Below are positions 1 through 4,833 of a DNA stretch of 6,602 bases, in pieces (the stretch's first letter is position 1; each line of letters starts with the position of its first letter). This DNA comes from Acidobacteriota bacterium (GTDB taxonomy: Bacteria; Acidobacteriota; Polarisedimenticolia; J045). The position numbers and the translations under genes were made by a program. The DNA lies in the NCBI GenBank assembly GCA_027001345.1, contig JALTMS010000213.1, positions 1 through 6,602 on the forward strand, given 5' to 3'. The notes beneath the pieces are model-generated. The model worked only from the letters and a program-made list of their open reading frames with translations, did no database searches and was not told where the DNA came from.

Positions 1-679
1 GACCTTCAGCTTCCAGTCGAGCAAGAACTTTTCCTCCGGTGAGGGTGGGATCGTCCTGTCCAATGACGAAGCGGTCTTCCAGCGGGCCTGGTCCTACCAC
101 AACTGTGGGCGGAAGATGGGTGGGGACTGGTACGACCATGTGCTGCCCGGGCTGAACTACCGGCTGAGTGAATTGCAAGCGGCGATTCTGCTCTCCAGCC
201 TCGACCGCCTCGTCGAGCAGCAGAAGACGCGGCGTCGGGCCATGGCGGTGCTCGAGCAGGGGCTGGCCGAGGTGGATGGCATCCTGGTTCCGGATGCCGA
301 TGAGCGGATCACCGCTCATGCCTGCCACATTTTCATGGCTCGGCTCGACACCGAGAAGATCCCCGTCGATAGCAAGGTCTTCACCGCCGCGCTACAGGCG
401 GAGGGCCTGCCGGCGCATCCGGGCTACACCACGCCGTTGTACAAGCAGGATTTCTGGAAGTGGTTCGGAGAGCGTTCCACGGGGGCCGGCAAGAAGTGGA
501 AGGAAGTCTGGCCCCGCCCCTACGACAGCTACGAGCTTCCGGTGTGCGAGAAGCTCAGTCGCTCGACGATCTGGGTCAAGCAGGACGTCCTGCTCGCTGG
601 ACCGGAGGCAATGGGCGACGTGATCGCCGCCTTCGCCAAGGTGGCGGCTGCCGCCCGCCGTGGTGCTCTCCGGGGCTGA
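1..679 (+). CDS. DegT/DnrJ/EryC1/StrS-family aminotransferase, 3' part
   Basis: This is the C-terminal 225 residues of a PLP-dependent sugar aminotransferase; the 5' end lies outside the window and the frame starts at base 2. The visible part opens with FSFQSSKNFSSGEGG, the family signature in which the Lys (visible residue 8) forms the Schiff base with PLP. GLNYRLSELQAAILLSSLDRL follows, the conserved helix after the active site, and then a small C-terminal domain ending KQDVLLAGPEAMGDVIAAFAKVAA. Family members are usually about 370-430 residues, so a little over half is present. The family transaminates keto-sugars, usually from Glu or Gln, for surface polysaccharides, amino-sugars or aminocyclitols; the exact substrate cannot be read here. 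The gene converges on the outer-membrane protein gene, and a strong hairpin begins 12 nt after the stop. A polysaccharide role would suit the glycosyltransferase further right, but they are not adjacent. Family is confident; substrate is unknown. Confidence 0.9.
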   Translation, partial: TFSFQSSKNFSSGEGGIVLSNDEAVFQRAWSYHNCGRKMGGDWYDHVLPGLNYRLSELQAAILLSSLDRLVEQQKTRRRAMAVLEQGLAEVDGILVPDADERITAHACHIFMARLDTEKIPVDSKVFTAALQAEGLPAHPGYTTPLYKQDFWKWFGERSTGAGKKWKEVWPRPYDSYELPVCEKLSRSTIWVKQDVLLAGPEAMGDVIAAFAKVAAAARRGALRG

Positions 680-691
680 CCCTACACGTTT

Positions 692-716
692 CGCGGGAGG
701 AGCCGGTCCTCCCGCG
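692..716. terminator. Perfect 10-bp hairpin after the aminotransferase
   Basis: CGCGGGAGGA (692-701) and TCCTCCCGCG (707-716) are exact reverse complements around a 5-nt loop, GCCGG. The hairpin starts 12 nt after the aminotransferase stop, where an intrinsic terminator is expected. No T-run follows on the + strand, so it may work with Rho, act as a 3'-end stabiliser, or terminate without a U-tract. The stem is seen directly; the function is inferred. Confidence 0.55.
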
Positions 717-770
717 CCGCCGGATTCGGCGGGTGGGAGGTTCTCCCCGTCGCTCCTGTCTTGCGACAGG
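717..770. other. Series of short perfect hairpins in the convergent gap
   Basis: Three further perfect stems follow the 692-716 hairpin with almost no spacing. CCGCCG/CGGCGG at 717-722 and 727-732 has a GATT loop. GGGAG/CTCCC at 735-739 and 743-747 has a 3-nt loop. CCTGTC/GACAGG at 755-760 and 765-770 has a TTGC loop. Each alone could arise by chance in GC-rich DNA; their tiling is what stands out. No ORF with coding character was seen here. Function unknown; possibly part of a bidirectional transcription-ending region. Confidence 0.4.
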
Positions 771-800
771 TGTTGCGGCCGGGTATTCCCGGCCGCGACA
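771..800. terminator. Long hairpin after the outer-membrane protein gene
   Basis: GCGGCCGGG (775-783) and CCCGGCCGC (788-796) pair perfectly around a TATT loop. TGTT (771-774) and GACA (797-800) extend the stem to 13 pairs with one G-T wobble. It lies 16 nt beyond the stop of the minus-strand outer-membrane protein gene, the position of a terminator for that gene. On the + strand a TTTT run at 814-817 follows, but 13 nt after the stem, too far for a classic intrinsic terminator. On the - strand no T-run follows. Probably a transcription end for one or both converging genes. Confidence 0.55.
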
Positions 801-816
801 GATGGCTCGTGTCTTT

Positions 817-1473
817 TCAGAAATTGATGCTGGCACCGATGATCACGCCTGATGGCTCGATGCTACCCGTTCCGGGAGCCATCCCCGGAGTATCGAAGTC
901 GAGGCTGTGGGATCGGTAACCGGCCCTGAAGTTGATGAACGGTGCCGGTTTGAAGGACACACCGACTTCCACTTCCCATCCGTCGGGGTTGGTCAGGTCG
1001 GAATCGAAGTCTCCCATGGCGACGTAATAGGCCCCCTCGCCATAGAGATAGACCACGCCCACCAATCCAATGCGCGCTTCGGCGGAGGCTCGCAGGCCGC
1101 TGGCGGAAGTGCTGCCGTCCATCTCCAGCTTGATTTCCTGCCAACCCAGGCCGAAGGCGAGGAAGTTGTTTTCGGTCGGCGCGATGAGCTTGCGCTGGAT
1201 ATCGATGTGGGTGTACGTCGCCTGGGCACCCCCGAGGTCGCTGATGTCAGCCTTGTAGACGGCGGCCCGCACGCCCCACTTCGAGATCCAGAGCTGACCG
1301 TGAAAACCGATATCTTCGGAGTTCCAGTTGCCACTGTCGCCGCCGATGGTGATGTCGGTATCGCTCATCCAATAGACGACACCGAATTCGCCATCCACCG
1401 GGCCGAGGGCCAGGGCGGGAGCCGGGACAAGGACGAGAAGCGCGAGCAGGGGCACAAGGCGTCGGAATGACAT
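817..1473 (-). CDS. Small outer-membrane beta-barrel-like protein
   Basis: A 218-residue secreted protein. Residues 1-22 form a signal peptide: MSFRR, then a Leu/Val/Ala-rich core, with APALA before a likely signal peptidase I cut after Ala22. The mature part alternates polar and hydrophobic residues in short strands separated by Gly/Asp/Asn turns, for example DGEFGVVYWMSD, VGVVYLYGEGAYYVAMGDF, WEVEVGVSFKPAPFINFRAGYR. It ends GVIIGASINF, and a C-terminal Phe preceded by alternating residues is the usual BAM recognition signal for outer-membrane barrels. The size suits roughly an eight-stranded barrel (OmpA/OmpW-like), but I recognise no specific family. I chose the ATG at 1473 over the in-frame GTG at 1485 because a GGAGGAG ribosome binding site overlaps that GTG and sits 3-5 nt before the ATG. 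It lies downstream of the LysR gene on the same strand, 82 nt away, so cotranscription or an own promoter are both possible. A lipocalin-like or other beta-rich periplasmic protein is the main alternative. Confidence 0.8.
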   Translation of the reverse strand: MSFRRLVPLLALLVLVPAPALALGPVDGEFGVVYWMSDTDITIGGDSGNWNSEDIGFHGQLWISKWGVRAAVYKADISDLGGAQATYTHIDIQRKLIAPTENNFLAFGLGWQEIKLEMDGSTSASGLRASAEARIGLVGVVYLYGEGAYYVAMGDFDSDLTNPDGWEVEVGVSFKPAPFINFRAGYRSHSLDFDTPGMAPGTGSIEPSGVIIGASINF

Positions 1474-1476
1474 GGT

Positions 1477-1483
1477 CTCCTCC
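1477..1483 (-). promoter_or_regulatory. Ribosome binding site fixing the start of the outer-membrane protein
   Basis: On the minus strand GGAGGAG lies 3 nt before the ATG at 1473, with the GGAGG core 5 nt away. This favours the ATG over the GTG at 1485, which overlaps the motif itself. Confidence 0.7.
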
Positions 1484-1555
1484 ACACAGCAAAGGATGCA
1501 CGGCGACGGGCGATCGCCGGCTGTCTTTCTAAAATGAGGCCGAGGCTCGAGGCGA

Positions 1556-2467
1556 TCAAGACTCTCGCTGCATTTCCCCCTGCCGGGCGAATTCCTGCCC
1601 CAGGGCGTCAGCCAGATAGGCGGTGGCCAGGCCGGGGTCGGCGGAAGACGTCACCAGGTGGGGGTGGAAGGTAAAGCGGCTGCCCTCTTCGAAGGCCACT
1701 GTGGCCAGCTCGCCCCGTTCGAGCAGGGGGCGTACGAGATGCTCGGGCATCCACCCGAAACCGAGTCCGCGGCGTAGCGCTTCGAGCTTGGAGTGAAAGT
1801 CGGAAAAGAAATAGACCTGGGGCCCATCGAAGAAGAGTCGGTGACGATGACCGGAGCCGCCGCGCGACGAGTCGGCGACGGACAGTTCCACGTCTTCGCT
1901 CAGGTCTCGGCGGGTGATCTTCCGATCAGCCCGCGCAAGCCAGTGGTCTGCCCGGGCCACCAGGCACATCTCCACCGGCGGCAGGGGCGTGGCCGACCAC
2001 GCGGGGTGCCCGGAGTACTCGAGGTCCAGCATCAGCTCGGCCCGCTCCGCCTCGAAGCGCTCGCGCACGCCGCCGAGGTATTCGACGAGCAGCCGTACCC
2101 GCGTCGGCGAGCGCTGGGCGGCGAAGTGCTCGAGGCTGGCGAGTACCGGAGCCAGTGGTAGCAGGCCATCGATCACCAGCGTGACTCTGGGTTCCCAGCC
2201 GGCTCGCAAGGCATCGGCCAGGGCCTCGATGTCCGCCGCCTCCCGCAACAGGCGTCGGGAAAGCTCGAGGACGCGCCGACCCGCAGGGGTCAGGCGAGCG
2301 CGGTGGCCTCGGCGGTCGAAGATCTCCAGCTCCAGCGCCCGCTCGAGGTTGCGGATGGTGTAGGTCACCGCTGAGGGAACGCGCCCGAGGCTCTGAGCGG
2401 CGGCTGCAAAGCTACCGCTGCGCTCGATGGCATCGAGGGTCTCCACCTGATCGAGAGTGATACGCAT
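1556..2467 (-). CDS. LysR-type transcriptional regulator
   Basis: A 303-residue protein, normal length for the LysR family. Residues 3-62 are the N-terminal winged helix-turn-helix: LDQVETLDAIERSGSFAAAA, recognition helix around VPSAVTYTIRNLE, then the wing LEIFDRRGHRARLTPAGRRVL. A linker helix (about 65-90) leads to the effector-binding domain (about 92-295), beginning RVTLVIDGLLPLAPVL. It is transcribed away from the homogentisate dioxygenase gene with 133 bp between the starts, the classic arrangement for a LysR regulator of the divergent operon. The likely job is therefore control of the tyrosine-catabolic genes, perhaps in response to a pathway intermediate, and of itself. Effector and sign of regulation cannot be read from sequence. 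The start is the ATG at 2467, since the conserved DNA-binding domain begins immediately after it; upstream there is only a weak GGA on the minus strand. The outer-membrane protein gene follows on the same strand. Family is certain; the target is inferred from position. Confidence 0.95.
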   Translation of the reverse strand: MRITLDQVETLDAIERSGSFAAAAQSLGRVPSAVTYTIRNLERALELEIFDRRGHRARLTPAGRRVLELSRRLLREAADIEALADALRAGWEPRVTLVIDGLLPLAPVLASLEHFAAQRSPTRVRLLVEYLGGVRERFEAERAELMLDLEYSGHPAWSATPLPPVEMCLVARADHWLARADRKITRRDLSEDVELSVADSSRGGSGHRHRLFFDGPQVYFFSDFHSKLEALRRGLGFGWMPEHLVRPLLERGELATVAFEEGSRFTFHPHLVTSSADPGLATAYLADALGQEFARQGEMQRES

Positions 2468-2549
2468 GGCTGTCGTCCAGAATAGTCAGGAATCTCGAAT
2501 CTTACCATCAATATGTTTCTGTTTCTTTGAACACCCTTCCTCCGTAACC
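2468..2549. promoter_or_regulatory. Divergent promoter/operator region between lysR and hmgA
   Basis: This stretch is clearly AT-richer (about 2480-2531) than the GC-rich coding DNA on both sides, as expected for back-to-back promoters. It holds two short tandem repeats: GAATCTC/GAATCTT (2490-2503, 6 of 7 identical, with a further GAAT at 2480-2483) and TGTTTC twice (2514-2525). TGTT-N6-AACA at 2520-2533 is a weak dyad. I could not assign a convincing -35/-10 pair or a clean LysR T-N11-A box on either strand. That the region carries promoters and a LysR operator is inferred from gene layout. Confidence 0.55.
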
Positions 2550-2596
2550 TCCTTCTCCCAGGGGCCCCAGAGGCAGCGGCGCCCTGAGAAAGGAAG
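2550..2596 (+). promoter_or_regulatory. hmgA ribosome binding site and possible occluding leader hairpin
   Basis: AAAGGAAG at 2589-2596 is the ribosome binding site for the ATG at 2601. The preceding leader can pair with it: AGGG (2560-2563) with CCCT (2582-2585), TTCTC (2553-2557) with GAGAA (2586-2590), and TCC (2550-2552) with GGA (2592-2594). That is 12 pairs with a 2-nt bulge on the left, a 1-nt bulge on the right and an 18-nt loop. CTTCCT at 2536-2541 is an alternative exact partner for AGGAAG. The ribosome binding site is well supported; folding in vivo and any regulatory role are inference. Confidence 0.45.
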
Positions 2597-2600
2597 CGAG

Positions 2601-3707
2601 ATGCTGTTTTCCCGAGGAAAGGTCACCCGCCAGGCCCACGTGGACATCCCCGAGGGGACGTACGAGGAGGAGTACGCCCGAGAGGGTTTCTTTGGGCGCT
2701 ACGCTCACCTCTACAGGAGCCATGCGCCGGTGGGCTGGACCCGCATCGAGGGCGATTTGCGCCCCCGCGCCCTGCGCGCGATGGATGCGCCTCCTCCCGT
2801 GGGCGGCGACTACCTGGCCTCGCGGGTGCCGCTGCTGCGCAACCGGGACACAGTGATCTCCACCGCGCGCATCAGCCAGGCGATGCCCTACCACTTCCGC
2901 AATGCCGACGGCGACGAGGTGCTCTTCGTTCATGCGGGGGAGGGGAGAATCGAGACCGACTTCGGTCCCCTGGACTACGAGAAGGGTGACTACCTGGTGA
3001 TCCCTCGGGGCACTGTTTACCGATTCCTACCCGCCGGGCAGACCGATCTGCTGGTCATCGAGACTGCCGGCGAGGTCGGCCTGCCCGACAAGGGTATTCT
3101 CGGGCAGCACGCCCTGTTCGACCCGGCCGTGATCCGCGTGCCCTCTCCCGCAGCTCCCGCGGCGGAGGAGAGGGAAGAGTGGGAACTGCGGGTCAAGCGT
3201 TGCGGACGGATCACCTCGGTGTTCTACCTGTGGAATCCCTGCGATGTGGTGGGCTGGAAAGGCAACCTTACCGTCTGGCAACTCAACATCCGTGACATTC
3301 GGCCGGTGCTCAGTGAGCGCTACCATCTTCCGCCGACCGCTCACGTGACCTTCATGGCTAACAATGTGGTTATCTGCACCTTCTTGCCACGACCTCTCGA
3401 GACGGGCGATCCGGGTGCGCTCAAAGTGCCGTTCTACCACTCCAACATCGACTATGATGAGGTCATCTTCTACCATGACGGCGAGTTCTTCAGCCGGGAT
3501 GGAATCGAGCCGGGCTGGGTGACCTTCCACCCCCAGGGCATTCATCATGGCCCCCAGCAGAAGGCGGTGGCCGCCAGCCGCGACAAGACCCGGACCGAAG
3601 AGAAGGCCGTGATGATCGACACGCGCCATCCTCTCGAGGTCGCTCCCCCGGCCCTCGACGTGGAGTGGAAGGAATACTGGAAGAGCTGGCAGAAGCGGGC
3701 GGAGTAG
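2601..3707 (+). CDS. hmgA: Homogentisate 1,2-dioxygenase (compact form)
   Basis: A 368-residue non-haem iron cupin enzyme that opens the ring of homogentisate to maleylacetoacetate, the cytoplasmic step after HPPD in tyrosine breakdown. Residues about 85-160 form the N-terminal cupin (ISQAMPYHFRNADGDEVLFVHAGEG, then YEKGDYLVIPRGTVYRF). The C-terminal part carries the family landmarks: PCDVVGWKGN (213-222), a His at 242 where human HGD has catalytic H292, VPFYHSN with H280 (H335 in human), E287 (E341), and FHPQGIHHGP with H310 and H316 (H365 and iron ligand H371). The H280-E287 spacing is one residue longer than I recall for the human enzyme. The family is usually about 430-445 residues, so this is a short version, mainly at the N-terminal side. 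The frame is open back to 2457, but the ATG at 2601 has a good ribosome binding site and the 48 upstream residues look non-coding. hppD follows after 54 nt, supporting the assignment. A related cupin dioxygenase on another aromatic diol is the alternative. Confidence 0.82.
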   Translation: MLFSRGKVTRQAHVDIPEGTYEEEYAREGFFGRYAHLYRSHAPVGWTRIEGDLRPRALRAMDAPPPVGGDYLASRVPLLRNRDTVISTARISQAMPYHFRNADGDEVLFVHAGEGRIETDFGPLDYEKGDYLVIPRGTVYRFLPAGQTDLLVIETAGEVGLPDKGILGQHALFDPAVIRVPSPAAPAAEEREEWELRVKRCGRITSVFYLWNPCDVVGWKGNLTVWQLNIRDIRPVLSERYHLPPTAHVTFMANNVVICTFLPRPLETGDPGALKVPFYHSNIDYDEVIFYHDGEFFSRDGIEPGWVTFHPQGIHHGPQQKAVAASRDKTRTEEKAVMIDTRHPLEVAPPALDVEWKEYWKSWQKRAE

Positions 3708-3715
3708 CACCATCG

Positions 3716-3753
3716 GCCGCCCGACTTCCTGGCGGCTCACGGTTCAAGGGAGA
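3716..3753 (+). promoter_or_regulatory. Intercistronic hairpin and hppD ribosome binding site
   Basis: GCCGCC (3716-3721) and GGCGGC (3731-3736) form a perfect 6-bp stem with a 9-nt loop just after the hmgA stop. The hppD ribosome binding site AAGGGAGA (3746-3753) follows, 8 nt before the ATG. There is no T-run, so the hairpin is unlikely to be a full terminator; it could tune stability or readthrough. The ribosome binding site is clear; the hairpin could be chance. Confidence 0.4.
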
Positions 3754-3761
3754 GCAGCGAG

Positions 3762-4790
3762 ATGAGTTCCAGCGCAGAAAACCCTGTCGGCCTCGAGGGT
3801 ATCGAGTTCGTCGAATTCACCGGACCGGATCCGGCCATGTTCGATCGGCTGTTTCGGGCCTTCGGTTTCTCGCGGCTGCGCCGACATAGTTCGCGGCCCG
3901 TCGATTTCTATCAACAGAACGCGATTCGCTTTCTGGTCAACCAGGACAACGAAGGTTTCGCTTCCGACTTCGGCACACTTCATGGTCCGTCGATCTGTTC
4001 GATGGGCTGGCGGGTGAAAGATGCGGAGCGGGCTCATGCGGTTGCCGTCGAACGCGGCGCCCGCTCGTGGGAAGGGCCGACCCTCTACAAGGGCGCCCGG
4101 GCGATCTACGGAATCGGCGATTCTTTGATCTGGCTGATCGGTGACGATCGAGCCTGGCTCGAAGACTTTGCCGACCATCCCCAGCCGGCGCAGGTGGAGG
4201 ACAAGGGATTCAAGCTGATCGACCACCTGACCAACAATGTGGTCCGGGGGACGATGGGCCGGTGGTCCGATTTCTACAAGGGTGTGTTCGGGTTCACCGA
4301 GGTGCGCTATTTCGACATCCGCGGCGCCAAGACGGGATTGCAATCTTTCGCTTTGCGCTCTCCGGACGGCTCGTTCTGCATTCCGATCAACGAGGGCACC
4401 GAAGACAAGTCTCAGATCAACGAATACCTTCGCGAATACAACGGTCCGGGAGTCCAGCACCTGGCGTTTCTCACCGACGATCTGCTGGCCAGCCTGGACG
4501 CACTCGAGGGCTCGGGCATCGAGACTCTGGACATTGAAGACGAGTACTACGAGACGATCTACGATCGGGTCCCCGGCGTCACCGAGGACCGCGATCGCAT
4601 CCGTCACCACAGGGTGCTGATCGACGGCGACGAAGAGGGCTACTTGCTGCAGATCTTCACCCGCAACGTGATCGGTCCGATCTTCATCGAGATGATCCAG
4701 CGCAAGAACCACCACTCCTTCGGTGAGGGTAACTTTGGCGCCCTGTTCCGTTCCATCGAGCGCGACCAGGAACGCCGGGGTGTGATCTGA
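3762..4790 (+). CDS. hppD: 4-hydroxyphenylpyruvate dioxygenase
   Basis: A 342-residue Fe(II) enzyme of the vicinal-oxygen-chelate fold that converts 4-hydroxyphenylpyruvate and O2 to homogentisate and CO2 in the cytoplasm. Two glyoxalase-like domains are visible: N-terminal (about 11-130, from LEGIEFVEF) and catalytic C-terminal (about 150-330). The 2-His-1-Glu iron ligands are all present: H155 in IDHLTNNV, H233 in GVQHLAF, E310 in IFIEMIQR. Other hallmarks are WSDFYKGVFGF (168-178), LRSPDGSFCIPINE (198-211), GYLLQIFT (293-300) and the C-terminal GEGNFGALFRSIERDQERRG, which closes over the active site. Length is typical of bacterial HPPD (about 340-360). The start has a good ribosome binding site and is the first Met of the frame with coding character. 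It follows hmgA by 54 nt on the same strand, so the two probably share a transcript and act in sequence. Four-hydroxymandelate synthase is a close relative, but the hmgA neighbour favours HPPD. Confidence 0.95.
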   Translation: MSSSAENPVGLEGIEFVEFTGPDPAMFDRLFRAFGFSRLRRHSSRPVDFYQQNAIRFLVNQDNEGFASDFGTLHGPSICSMGWRVKDAERAHAVAVERGARSWEGPTLYKGARAIYGIGDSLIWLIGDDRAWLEDFADHPQPAQVEDKGFKLIDHLTNNVVRGTMGRWSDFYKGVFGFTEVRYFDIRGAKTGLQSFALRSPDGSFCIPINEGTEDKSQINEYLREYNGPGVQHLAFLTDDLLASLDALEGSGIETLDIEDEYYETIYDRVPGVTEDRDRIRHHRVLIDGDEEGYLLQIFTRNVIGPIFIEMIQRKNHHSFGEGNFGALFRSIERDQERRGVI

Positions 4791-4833
4791 TTCTCCGGCG
4801 GGGTGCCCGGCCGGGACCGCCCAGGCAGCGCTG

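Noticed and set aside
907..1470. 187-codon open frame on + opposite the outer-membrane protein gene
   Set aside because: The minus frame has a ribosome binding site, a signal peptide and a C-terminal Phe; the plus frame has none of these and is best read as its shadow.
1509..1518. 10-bp palindrome GGCGATCGCC, resembling the cyanobacterial HIP1 core GCGATCGC
   Set aside because: I noticed only this one copy in the window, and nothing else suggests a cyanobacterium; chance in GC-rich DNA is enough.
1536..1553. Three GAGGC direct repeats between lysR and the outer-membrane protein gene
   Set aside because: They are five bases each, irregularly spaced (6 and 7 nt) and form no good stem, so they are too short to call a repeat or operator.
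2457..2600. 48-residue N-terminal extension of the homogentisate dioxygenase frame
   Set aside because: The extension would overlap the LysR start and the promoter region, its composition is not protein-like, and a proper ribosome binding site precedes the ATG at 2601.
3027..3740. 237-codon open frame antisense to hmgA
   Set aside because: It overlaps the conserved dioxygenase sequence entirely and reads as low-complexity GC-biased translation without domain features.
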